Below are positions 8,045 through 16,160 of a DNA stretch of 64,000 nucleotides, piece by piece. Numbering within the stretch: position 1 is the first letter of the stretch; the number at the start of each line of letters is the position of its first letter. The stretch lies in assembly GCF_040126305.1 (NCBI RefSeq), contig NZ_CP149511.1, positions 1,054,001 to 1,118,000 of the forward strand. Direction: 5' to 3'. The stretch comes from Pararhizobium sp. A13 (lineage in GTDB: Bacteria > Pseudomonadota > Alphaproteobacteria > Rhizobiales > Rhizobiaceae). A program made the position numbers and the translations under genes. The notes beneath the pieces were generated by a model. That model did not search any database. It saw only the letters and a program-made list of their open reading frames with translations, and had not been told where the DNA came from.

Positions 8045-9075
8045 CCAAGGTTGCTCTCGCCTTTGATCTGGGTGGTACGGAACTTCGCGCCGCGTTGGTG
8101 AGCAAAGAGGGAAACCTTCTGTCGTTCGCGGCCGCGCCGACGCACGCGGCCGAAGGACCAGAGGCCGTGATCCACCAGATCGAATTGCTGGCGGCGCAGA
8201 TTCGGGCGGAAACGCCAGATCTTGTTCCCATCGGGGTTGGTATCGGCGCGCCCGGCCCCCTCGATCCCGAAGCCGGCATCGTCATCGCGCCGCCGACCTT
8301 GGCCGGATGGTACGAGGTTCCGCTGGCCGACATTCTTTCCAACCGCTTGGGGCTGCCCGCAAAGCTCGAAAATGATGCGAACGCGGCAGCGTTTGGCGAA
8401 TGGCGATACGGTGCTGGCCGCGGAGCCGGATCGATGGTGTTCGTCACCGTTTCGACCGGCATTGGCGGCGGGGTCATCGCCGACGGACGTATTCTCCACG
8501 GCAGGCGCGGCCTGGCTGCGGAGATCGGTCACATGACGATCACCAATGAAGGCGAGCGGTGCTTTTGTGGTGCGGTCGGCTGCTTTGAAGCCGTGGCATC
8601 CGGCACCGCCCTCGGACGGCGGGCAACGGCCCGTACTCGACAATTCGACGGATCGATGCTGCGCAACCTGTCAGCCGACCTAGATGTGACCGGGCGGCAC
8701 GTTGTCGAAGCAGCGCGAAAGGGCGACCGCCAGGCGCTGGAGTTGCTGGATGCCGAGGCTCGCTGGATAGGGATCGGCTTTACCAACCTGCTTCATCTTT
8801 ACTCCCCCGATACGATCGTCATGGGCGGCGGAATTTCACACGGTTTCGATCTCTTGCATGACACGATCGTGGCGACGGTTCGCGACCGAGCCATGCAGGC
8901 ATATCGCGACGTGCCGATAGTTGCCGCGCAACTGGGTCGTCATGCGGGCCTTGTCGGCGCAGCCAGCCTTGTCCTTTGGAACGATCACAGCACAGACTCT
9001 GCTGCGCAAGGCCTTGCTGGCTCGGATACTCCCGGCGCGAACACGCTCGCAAACGAAGGAGAGGTCAATAGATAA
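8041..9075 (+). CDS. ROK-family sugar kinase (repressor-type helix-turn-helix absent)
   Basis: 344 residues from a GTG at 8041 that overlaps the previous stop. Phosphate-binding motif LAFDLGGTELRAAL at the N-terminus, IGAPGPLDPEAGI, ENDANAAAFGEWRYG with the catalytic Asp, FVTVSTGIGGGVI, and the ROK zinc motif GHMTITNEGERCFCGAVGCF (Cys-X-Cys-G-X2-Gly-Cys, followed by EA). There is no N-terminal helix-turn-helix, so this is a kinase rather than a NagC-type repressor. It would phosphorylate the sugar handled by the RPE-like enzyme just upstream. Last gene of the operon. The C-terminal tail after residue 310 is low in conservation features. Confidence 0.88.
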   Translation: MTKVALAFDLGGTELRAALVSKEGNLLSFAAAPTHAAEGPEAVIHQIELLAAQIRAETPDLVPIGVGIGAPGPLDPEAGIVIAPPTLAGWYEVPLADILSNRLGLPAKLENDANAAAFGEWRYGAGRGAGSMVFVTVSTGIGGGVIADGRILHGRRGLAAEIGHMTITNEGERCFCGAVGCFEAVASGTALGRRATARTRQFDGSMLRNLSADLDVTGRHVVEAARKGDRQALELLDAEARWIGIGFTNLLHLYSPDTIVMGGGISHGFDLLHDTIVATVRDRAMQAYRDVPIVAAQLGRHAGLVGAASLVLWNDHSTDSAAQGLAGSDTPGANTLANEGEVNR

Positions 9076-9423
9076 CGTCAAGCTACGCCACGTCCGCAAG
9101 TCGTAGGGTGCTGGGACATTCCTTCTCGATTTCAATGGGATACGGGCAAAGCGCGAAACCTTGGTGTCTTCGGAGGTGCTCTTGGATGCCACGCTGGGCG
9201 CGGCATCCCAAGTTTTACTTGAGGAGAGAACCGCGATCCTCTCAATTTCGACGGGCGCATTGTGCGGCATTCGGCGACGCCTGATCCCGAGCCGTTCCAA
9301 CAACAACACCCATGAAAATGGCCGCATCGTTTCCAATGCGGCCAGCCTATCTGATTTGCCGGAATTCTCACACACCCCGTTTTCGGGCGGGGCTTCGTTT
9401 CGACAGCCTTGTTTCGGCACAGT
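9076..9423. other. intergenic gap between the ROK kinase and ybdD, with terminator-like stem-loops
   Basis: No convincing gene. Short frames on both strands lack family motifs and ribosome-binding sites. The gap holds the stem-loops annotated at 9319-9344 and about 9376-9393, and separates a plus-strand operon from a minus-strand one, so a bidirectional termination zone is the simplest reading. Confidence 0.6.
9310..9344 (-). terminator. probable rho-independent terminator of cstA-ybdD
   Basis: A perfect 9-bp inverted repeat, TGGCCGCAT at 9319-9327 and ATGCGGCCA at 9336-9344, encloses an 8-nt loop. Read on the minus strand it is followed by ATTTTC, a short U-tract. It lies about 80 nt beyond the ybdD stop (9424). 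A second GC-rich hairpin (CCCCG...CGGGG, about 9376-9393) lies between them. Confidence 0.55.
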
Positions 9424-9651
9424 CTAGCAGCAGCGAAAAACCCGCCCTGAAGTGCCCACTCCAAACCTGGCATCCTGACGTTCGCGGAAGAATTCCGCCT
9501 CCGACATAAGCGGTTCGTCCGGATGGGTCTCCTGACGGTGCTTCACATAGGTTCGGTAGTCAGGTACGCCAATCATCAGCCTGGCAGTTTGGCTAAGACG
9601 CTGGCCTAACCTGCCAAGCTCACTCGGCAGGTTGCAAATGCTGCAGACCAT
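9424..9651 (-). CDS. ybdD: YbdD/YjiX-family small protein (DUF466), partner of CstA
   Basis: 75 residues with the full family signature: ARLMIGVPDYRTYVKHRQ, THPDEPLMSEAEFFRERQDA and a C-terminal CC (RVFRCC). In many proteobacteria this small cytosolic protein is encoded immediately after CstA or BtsT and is needed for, or modulates, pyruvate uptake by them. The start at 9651 is supported by a strong GGAGGTGG ribosome-binding site and overlaps the end of cstA by 32 nt, implying coupled translation. Two additional N-terminal cysteines (MVCSICNLP) are present. Confidence 0.92.
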   Translation of the reverse strand: MVCSICNLPSELGRLGQRLSQTARLMIGVPDYRTYVKHRQETHPDEPLMSEAEFFRERQDARFGVGTSGRVFRCC

Positions 9652-11710
9652 TGTCCACCTCCAGGGTCGTGGCCGTCTTGGTGCGGAGCGCTTTCACGAT
9701 GGTCGTTAGGCCAAAGACGAGCATGGATATGACGACGACCATGAAGGCGGCGCAAAGTGCTGCATCGACATAGTCGTTGATGACGATGCGCTGCATCTGC
9801 TCGAGGGTCTTGGCCGGGGCAAGTACCGTTCCCTCCGCCAGCGCCTTGCCGAAACGTTCGGCATGGGCAAGGAAGGAGATCTTCGGATTCTCGTGGAAGA
9901 GCTTCTGCCAGCCGGCCGTCAGCGTGCACAGGGTAAGCCAGGCAGTTGGGATGAGCGTTACCCAGATGTATCGCTCCCGTTTCATCTTCACGAGGACAAC
10001 AGTGCCCAATGTCAGAGCGATCGCTGCCAGCATCTGATTGGCGATGCCAAAGAGCGGCCAGAGGGTGTTGATGCCGCCGAGAGGATCGACCACGCCCTGA
10101 TAGAGGAAATAGCCCCAGGCCCCGACCGCCAGACTGGTCGCAACCAGATTGGCGGCCCAGGAATTCGTCGCCTTCATGGCCGGAACGAATGTCCCTGCGA
10201 GATCCTGGATCATGAAGCGGGCGACACGCGTGCCGGCATCAACCGTCGTCAGGATGAACAAGGCCTCGAACAGGATGGCAAAATGATACCAGAAGCCCAT
10301 CATCGCCTTGCCGCCGATCACGCCGGACAGAATTTGCGACATGCCGACGGCAAGCGTCGGCGCGCCGCCGGCACGCGACAGGATCGTCTTTTCGCCCACG
10401 TCACTCGCCATCTGCGTCAGTGCATCGGGGGTGATGACAAAACCCCAGGCGGAAATGGCCTGTGCAGCACTGTCAGCGGTGGTGCCGATAAGAGCCGCAG
10501 GCGAATTCATCGCAAAATAGATACCCGGTTCAAGCACGCACGCGGCGATGAGTGCCATAATGGCGACGAAGGATTCCATCAGCATCGCGCCATAACCGAT
10601 GAAGCGAGCCTCACCCTCATTGGCCAGCATTTTCGGCGTGGTGCCCGATGAGATCAGCGAATGGAACCCCGAAACGGCACCGCAGGCGATGGTGATGAAC
10701 AGGAACGGAAACAGCGAGCCCGCGAAGACCGGACCCGACCCGTCAATGAAACGGCTGATTGCAGGCATTTTCAAGGGCGGCATGACCACGAGAATGCCGA
10801 TCGCCAACCCGATGATCGTGCCGATTTTCAGGAAGGTCGACAAATAGTCACGCGGCGCCAGCACCAGCCAGACCGGCAGAACCGCGGCGATAAAGCCGTA
10901 GCCAATGAGGAGCAGCGCAAGGGTTTCCCCCTTGTAGGTGAAGAGCGGCGCCAAGACTTCGCTCTCGCTGATCGGTTGCCCTGCGATTATGGACGCCATG
11001 AGAAGCACGAAACCGATGATGGACATCTCGGCAATCTTGCCCGGACGGATGTAGCGGCTATAGACGCCCATCAGCATGGCGATCGGGATCGTCGCGAAGA
11101 CGGTGAAGGTTCCCCAGGGGCTGTCAGCAAGCGCCTTGACGACGATGAGAGCCAGAACCGCGAGCAGGATCACCATGATCATCAGGATGCCGAACATGGC
11201 GATCAGCCCGGGGATCGGCCCCATCTCGGACTTGATGATGTCGCCAAGCGAACGGCCGTCACGACGGGTCGATAGGAACAGGATGATGAAGTCCTGCACC
11301 GCACCCGCAAAAACGACGCCAGCGAGGATCCAGAGCGTGCCGGGCAGATAGCCCATCTGGGCTGCAAGCACCGGCCCGACGAGAGGACCCGCCCCGGCAA
11401 TGGCGGCGAAGTGATGACCGAACAGGACATTCCTGTCAGTCGGGACATAGTCGAGGCCGTCATTGCGGCGCACCGCAGGCGTGACGCGGGCCGGATCGAG
11501 CTTCAGCACACGATCCGCGATGAACAGCGAATAGAAGCGGTAGGCAATCAGATAGACGCAGACGGCGGTAATCACCAGCCAGACCGCATTGATGGACTCC
11601 CCCCGATTGAGGGCGACGACGCCGAAGGCGCCGGCACCCACCGAGGCAACGCAAATCCACGGCAGGACTGCGGATGCCCTCCGTGGCAAATTGAAACTAC
11701 TTGTGGCCAT
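9620..11710 (-). CDS. cstA: CstA-family pyruvate/peptide transporter
   Basis: 696 residues, the usual length for the CstA family of many-helix inner-membrane transporters. Diagnostic stretches: DGLDYVPTDRNVLFGHHFAA and AGAGPLVGPVLAAQMGYLPG near residues 85-125, SGTTPKMLANEGEARFIGYG, MMGFWYHFAILFEALFILTT, and an extended C-terminal helix pair. CstA proteins take up pyruvate or peptides when carbon is limiting. The start ATG at 11710 has GGGAGAGA upstream. It is transcribed divergently from a sensor-kinase/response-regulator pair of the kind that elsewhere controls acetate and pyruvate metabolism, so regulation by that pair is likely. Confidence 0.95.
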   Translation of the reverse strand: MATSSFNLPRRASAVLPWICVASVGAGAFGVVALNRGESINAVWLVITAVCVYLIAYRFYSLFIADRVLKLDPARVTPAVRRNDGLDYVPTDRNVLFGHHFAAIAGAGPLVGPVLAAQMGYLPGTLWILAGVVFAGAVQDFIILFLSTRRDGRSLGDIIKSEMGPIPGLIAMFGILMIMVILLAVLALIVVKALADSPWGTFTVFATIPIAMLMGVYSRYIRPGKIAEMSIIGFVLLMASIIAGQPISESEVLAPLFTYKGETLALLLIGYGFIAAVLPVWLVLAPRDYLSTFLKIGTIIGLAIGILVVMPPLKMPAISRFIDGSGPVFAGSLFPFLFITIACGAVSGFHSLISSGTTPKMLANEGEARFIGYGAMLMESFVAIMALIAACVLEPGIYFAMNSPAALIGTTADSAAQAISAWGFVITPDALTQMASDVGEKTILSRAGGAPTLAVGMSQILSGVIGGKAMMGFWYHFAILFEALFILTTVDAGTRVARFMIQDLAGTFVPAMKATNSWAANLVATSLAVGAWGYFLYQGVVDPLGGINTLWPLFGIANQMLAAIALTLGTVVLVKMKRERYIWVTLIPTAWLTLCTLTAGWQKLFHENPKISFLAHAERFGKALAEGTVLAPAKTLEQMQRIVINDYVDAALCAAFMVVVISMLVFGLTTIVKALRTKTATTLEVDNGLQHLQPAE

Positions 11711-11899
11711 GAACTCTCTCCCTATGCACTTTTGCCATGGCGTGGCAGTGCGGGGGCGAGGTTATTGTGCTTATCAAGACCGGGGCACCCATACTTTCGC
11801 TTCGTCACCCCCTTACTTTCGGTTATATTGAAGAACGCCCTCCGATCCGTCAGTTTCAAGGCAAGTTGCTGAATTGGCTTCTCTACCAGGAAAGTTACC
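11711..11899. promoter_or_regulatory. divergent cstA / sensor-kinase promoter region with TACTTTCG repeats
   Basis: This 189-bp gap separates divergent cstA and the hybrid kinase gene. It contains a direct repeat TACTTTCG at 11792-11799 and 11814-11821, start-to-start spacing 22 bp (two helical turns). Each copy is preceded by a run of C (CCCA/CCCT). LuxR-type response regulators often bind tandem sites of this spacing. I infer a binding site for the response regulator at 15445; no -10/-35 pair is clear enough to name. Confidence 0.4.
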
Positions 11900-14800
11900 G
11901 TGAGCGGCCTGTCAGTTGTCGGATTTGCGTCCCTATATCTCGTGTTGCTGTTTGCCATCGCGTGGCTGGGTGATCGGGTAAGCAGAAACAAACCCTTCCT
12001 GCCCCACGGTACAATGCGAGCCGCGGTTGCCTACGCGTTGACGCTGGCCATCTACAACACCTCCTGGAGCTTCTATGGATCGGTGGGACGGGCATCTCGG
12101 ACGGGCATCGATTTCTTGCCGATCTACCTGGCGCCAACCCTTCTGCTGATCTTCGGTCAACCGGTGATCCGGCGCATTGTCTCGCTCAGTCAGACGCAGA
12201 ACGTCACCTCCATCGCAGATTTCATTGCCGCGCGTTACGGCAAGAGCCAGGCGGTCGCTGCATTCGTCACCCTCGCGGCCCTCTTCGTCATGCTGCCCTA
12301 TATCGCCTTGCAGCTAAAAGCCGTCGCCGCAAGCTTTGACGTTCTGACCGAGGCGAGCGCAAGCACCGGGATCAATACGCCCTTCTGGCAGGACACCGCC
12401 TTCTGGGTAGCGGCATCCATGGCCCTTTTCAGTATCGTGTTCGGCGTCAGGCACATCCATGCTCGTGAACATCACCGTGGACTGATGCTGGCAATTGCCT
12501 TTGAAAGCCTGGTGAAAATCGCTACTTTCGTGATCGTTGCCGTCTTCATCGTCTATGGCGTCGCGGGCGGACCCGGCACACTTTTGTCTCAGGCCGCGAC
12601 GGACGCGCGTCTGTCACACGTGATGCAGGTGGACTTTACCCATCCCACCTGGATCACCAATACCGTCATATCGCTGTTTGCGTTTCTATGCCTGCCGCAC
12701 ACCTTTCATGTCGCCTTCGTCGAGATCGATAACGCGAGGGATGCTCGACCGTCCGCGTGGATGTATCCGCTCTACCTCCTGATTCTCAGCATTTTCATGC
12801 TGCCGCTCGCCATTGCCGGCCTTTCCCTTCTCGGTCCGGACGTCAATCCGGATACCTATATGATCCGGCTGCCGCTTGCCGCCGGATCAGACATCATGGC
12901 GTTCGTGGCATTTATCGGCGGTGTCTCCGCAGCAACCGGCATGATCATCGTTGCTGCCGTCTCGCTGAGCACGATGCTCTGCAACGACGTCGTCATGCCG
13001 GTCGTCTTGCGCAACAGCGGTTTCAATGCACTGGACAATGTGGGAACGCTGCTGTTGCGCACCCGGCGGGTCGCCGTCGTCGTCATCCTGCTTCTTGCCT
13101 TTCTCAGCCACCGTCTTGTCGACCAGCGCTTCCCGCTGACAATCATGGGCCTTCTGTCCTTCGTTGGCGTGGCCCAGTTCGGACCGGCCTTCCTCGGCGG
13201 TCTTTTCTGGCCGCGCGCCAACAAGACCGGGGCCCTCGCGGGCATGACCGGTGGGCTCGCCATCTGGATTTATACGCTGGTCCTGCCATCGTTAGGTCCG
13301 ATCCTTGAGATGCCGGGCCATTTTCTTGCCGACGGACCATGGACAATCGGCTGGCTGCGTCCGCAGGCCCTGTTCGGGCTTGAATGGGATCCCATTTCCC
13401 ATGCGACGCTCTGGTCGCTACTGGTGAACGTCACCCTCTTTGTCTCCATCTCCCTGTTGGCGCGTCCGACGACGGCCGAGCAAACCCAGGCGCGCGCCTT
13501 CACCGATCCCGTGCCGGATGCGCACGCCTCAGTGACGCGACGCCGCACGATTACGACACTGGAAGACCTGCGCGAACTGGCCATTCGATTTGCAGGAAAC
13601 ATTCAAGGAGCGGAAGCCTTCGATACCTATGTGTCGGCACGCCGCAACGGCCGCCCGCCGATCCTCGACAACAGCGGTCTCGCCGATCTCGACGCCGTCC
13701 GCTTTGTAGAAAATCTCATTGCGGGCGCTATCGGGGGAGCTTCCGCCCGCGTCATCATGGCCGCTTCGCTGCAGAGCGCTTCCCTGTCGCGCGGAGCTGC
13801 CATGGCCATGCTGGACGAGGCATCGGAAGCACTGCAATTCAACCGCAAACTGCTGGAAGCAACTCTGGAATCGGTACGGCAGGGAATTTGCGTCATGGAC
13901 GAGGATCTCACGATCGCGGCGTGGAACAGCCGCTTTGTAGAACTGCTTGCCCTGCCGGACCATCTGATGCGCATCGGCTTGCCCTTGGCGGATCTCATCG
14001 CCTTCAATACGGAGCGAGGCGAATATCGGACCCAGGACTTCCCGGCTCTTCTCGTCAACCGGGATATAGCGGGACAGACATGGCCCTATATCTATGAACG
14101 GCATCGGCCGGATGGGACGGTCCTTGAAATCACTTTCGACCGAATGCCGGGCGGCGGTTTCGTCGCGACTTTTCTGGATGTGACCGAGCGGCACCGCGCG
14201 GCCGAAGCTCTGCGCGAGGCCAACGAGACGCTCGAACTGCGCGTTCGCGAGCGCACCGAGGCGCTGGAACTGGCCAAGGCGGAAGCCGAGCAGGCGAATG
14301 CCTCCAAGACGCGCTTCCTCGCCGCCGCCAGCCACGATCTGCTTCAGCCACTGAGCGCCGCGCGCCTCTTTGTGTCCGCGCTTCAGGAGCGTTTGAACCG
14401 TGGGATCGACGATCCAGCAGCCCGGGCAGATGCCGATCGCTACACGGCGGGCGCCGCAGGCTCCCTCAGTTCAACCGAGCAGTTGCTCGACGGGCTTCTG
14501 GATATTTCCGCGCTCGATTCCGGCGCCATGAAGCCGGATATCGGCACTTTCGACATGGATGACCTTCTGCAGCAACTGGCGACCGAATTCATGCCTGTGG
14601 CACAGCGCAAGGGACTTCGGCTTTCGGTCGCCAAGCGCAGGATTTTTGTCCGCTCGGATTCGCGTCTCGTACGGCGAGTCCTGCAAAATTTCCTTTCCAA
14701 CGCCATCCGCTATACCCGGACCGGCCGCATTGTGATCGGCGGACGCAGGAGAGGCAACGTGCTGCGCGTCGAGGTGTGGGACACGGGAATAGGCGTGCCT

Positions 14801-15448
14801 TCCGACAAGCAAAGGGAGATATTCGGGGAGTTTCAGCGTCTCGATACAGGTCAGGACCATGCCGACAGGGGGCTGGGTCTCGGGCTCGCCATTGTCGAAC
14901 GTGTGTCGCGACTGCTCGGTCTGGCGATCGGGCTAAGATCGCAGCCCGGTAAAGGAAGTTGCTTCTATGTCGAAATTCCGGTCGACCCAAATGCCGATCC
15001 GGCTGTCCGACCCGCGCAACGCAGGGAGGAGCGCCAGACTAACCGAAGCCTGCGCATTCTGTGCGTCGACAACGAAGCGAATGTGCTCGATGGTTTGCAG
15101 GCCAGTTTCAGCGAATGGGGCCATGCGGTTTTCCGTGCAACCGGTCCGCAGGAGGCTCTGGCGCATGCCTCTCCACCGCCTGATCTGTTCATTCTCGACC
15201 TTCACTTGGATGGCGGCGCCAACGGCCTCGATCTCCTTGAAAGCCTGCGTAAAGTCTTTCACGCGGATACGCCGGCGCTCCTTGTCACCGCAGCGCGCGA
15301 CGAGGCGATCGCAGCCCGCGCGAAAAGCATGGGCTGTGAGATCCTGTACAAGCCGATCAAACCGGCGGCTCTGCGCCGCTTTGTGACGTCCGTGGCACTC
15401 AAGTCGGCCCCACTTTCGGAAACACAGGACAGGGGACCTTCCCAATGA
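11900..15448 (+). CDS. hybrid sensor kinase with N-terminal Na+/solute symporter domain (CrbS/MxtR-like)
   Basis: 1182 residues. Residues 1 to about 510 form an SSS-type transporter with about 13 membrane helices (TSWSFYGSVGRASRTG, SIADFIAARYGKSQ, FGPAFLGGLFWPRANKTGA). A linker and a PAS-like region (about 640-770; VRQGICVMDEDLTIAAWN) follow, then a coiled coil (LELRVRERTEALELAKAEAE). The HisKA domain carries phospho-acceptor His812 (AASHDLLQPLSA); the HATPase boxes are FLSNAIRYT, WDTGIGVPSD and GLGLGLAIVE. A C-terminal receiver has Asp1100 (LFILDLHLDGG) and Lys in LYKPIKP. The same architecture is found in CrbS (Vibrio acetate switch) and MxtR (Pseudomonas). Starts at GTG 11900 behind AGGAAAG. 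The stop overlaps the response-regulator start, so they form one operon. Confidence 0.9.
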   Translation: MSGLSVVGFASLYLVLLFAIAWLGDRVSRNKPFLPHGTMRAAVAYALTLAIYNTSWSFYGSVGRASRTGIDFLPIYLAPTLLLIFGQPVIRRIVSLSQTQNVTSIADFIAARYGKSQAVAAFVTLAALFVMLPYIALQLKAVAASFDVLTEASASTGINTPFWQDTAFWVAASMALFSIVFGVRHIHAREHHRGLMLAIAFESLVKIATFVIVAVFIVYGVAGGPGTLLSQAATDARLSHVMQVDFTHPTWITNTVISLFAFLCLPHTFHVAFVEIDNARDARPSAWMYPLYLLILSIFMLPLAIAGLSLLGPDVNPDTYMIRLPLAAGSDIMAFVAFIGGVSAATGMIIVAAVSLSTMLCNDVVMPVVLRNSGFNALDNVGTLLLRTRRVAVVVILLLAFLSHRLVDQRFPLTIMGLLSFVGVAQFGPAFLGGLFWPRANKTGALAGMTGGLAIWIYTLVLPSLGPILEMPGHFLADGPWTIGWLRPQALFGLEWDPISHATLWSLLVNVTLFVSISLLARPTTAEQTQARAFTDPVPDAHASVTRRRTITTLEDLRELAIRFAGNIQGAEAFDTYVSARRNGRPPILDNSGLADLDAVRFVENLIAGAIGGASARVIMAASLQSASLSRGAAMAMLDEASEALQFNRKLLEATLESVRQGICVMDEDLTIAAWNSRFVELLALPDHLMRIGLPLADLIAFNTERGEYRTQDFPALLVNRDIAGQTWPYIYERHRPDGTVLEITFDRMPGGGFVATFLDVTERHRAAEALREANETLELRVRERTEALELAKAEAEQANASKTRFLAAASHDLLQPLSAARLFVSALQERLNRGIDDPAARADADRYTAGAAGSLSSTEQLLDGLLDISALDSGAMKPDIGTFDMDDLLQQLATEFMPVAQRKGLRLSVAKRRIFVRSDSRLVRRVLQNFLSNAIRYTRTGRIVIGGRRRGNVLRVEVWDTGIGVPSDKQREIFGEFQRLDTGQDHADRGLGLGLAIVERVSRLLGLAIGLRSQPGKGSCFYVEIPVDPNADPAVRPAQRREERQTNRSLRILCVDNEANVLDGLQASFSEWGHAVFRATGPQEALAHASPPPDLFILDLHLDGGANGLDLLESLRKVFHADTPALLVTAARDEAIAARAKSMGCEILYKPIKPAALRRFVTSVALKSAPLSETQDRGPSQ

Positions 15449-16113
15449 TACCCGTCAGCACGATTCTCATTGGTGACGATCATCCGCTCGTGCAGGCCGC
15501 CTTGGAAGGCGCCCTCACCCAGGTCATCCCTGGACTGAAAGTGCTCTGCGCCGGGACCTTGGACGAGGTTGCCGAAGTCATCCGGACGGCGGAAGAACCT
15601 CTTGATCTGGTGCTGCTCGATCTCAACATGCCTGGCAGCATCGGCTTCACCGGCTTGTTTCTGCTTCAGGCCGAATTTCCGACTGTGCCGGTCGCTATCC
15701 TCTCGGCCGAGCAGGACCCCGTGACGGTGCAGCGCGCCCTCGCCTACGGCGCCTCGGGCTACATCCCGAAATCGATCGATCTGAGGCAAATGGCCAAAGC
15801 CATCGTGCTCATCCTTAATGGTGAGATCTGGTCACCCTTTCCACTCGATCCCACGGCGATGCCGGACGATGACGACGACACGCCCCGGCGGTTCGCCTCG
15901 CTGACACCACAGCAGTTGCGCATTCTCGCGCGGCTGGTGGAGGGAAAGCTCAACAAACAGATCGCCGCGGAACTGCAAGTTGCCGAACAGACGATCAAGG
16001 TCCATGTCTCGACGATCCTGCGCAAGCTCGGCGTGACGACGCGTACGCAGGCCGCTATCCTTGCGGAAAGATTGACGCGACGAGACCACATTCAACGCAG
16101 CTCGGGACGATGA
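15445..16113 (+). CDS. LuxR/NarL-type response regulator (CrbR/ErdR-like)
   Basis: 222 residues. Receiver domain: acidic pocket IGDDHPLV, phospho-acceptor Asp59 (LVLLDLNMPG), conserved Ser/Lys positions in AILSAEQ and GYIPKS. A short Asp-rich linker (DDDDD) leads to a LuxR-type helix-turn-helix: LTPQQLRILARLVEGKLNKQ, then VAEQTIKVHVSTILRKLGV. Its ATG at 15445 lies inside the sensor-kinase stop codon region, implying coupled translation and a cognate pair. By analogy with CrbR and ErdR it should activate acetate or pyruvate utilisation genes; the nearest candidate target is the divergent cstA. Confidence 0.92.
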   Translation: MIPVSTILIGDDHPLVQAALEGALTQVIPGLKVLCAGTLDEVAEVIRTAEEPLDLVLLDLNMPGSIGFTGLFLLQAEFPTVPVAILSAEQDPVTVQRALAYGASGYIPKSIDLRQMAKAIVLILNGEIWSPFPLDPTAMPDDDDDTPRRFASLTPQQLRILARLVEGKLNKQIAAELQVAEQTIKVHVSTILRKLGVTTRTQAAILAERLTRRDHIQRSSGR

Positions 16114-16160
16114 GCCCGCAGCTATCTGACAGCTGCCTCGATTGAGGCCGCTCCACGGCT
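16114..16160. terminator. hairpin between convergent response regulator and adenylate cyclase genes
   Basis: GCAGCT at 16118-16123 pairs with AGCTGC at 16131-16136 around a 7-nt loop, in the 47-bp gap between two convergent genes. It lacks a clear U-tract, so it is only a possible bidirectional terminator. Confidence 0.35.

Noticed and set aside
11900..13500. Stand-alone sodium/proline symporter
   Set aside because: The frame continues without a stop into PAS-like, HisKA, HATPase and receiver domains, so the transporter part is the sensor module of a kinase.
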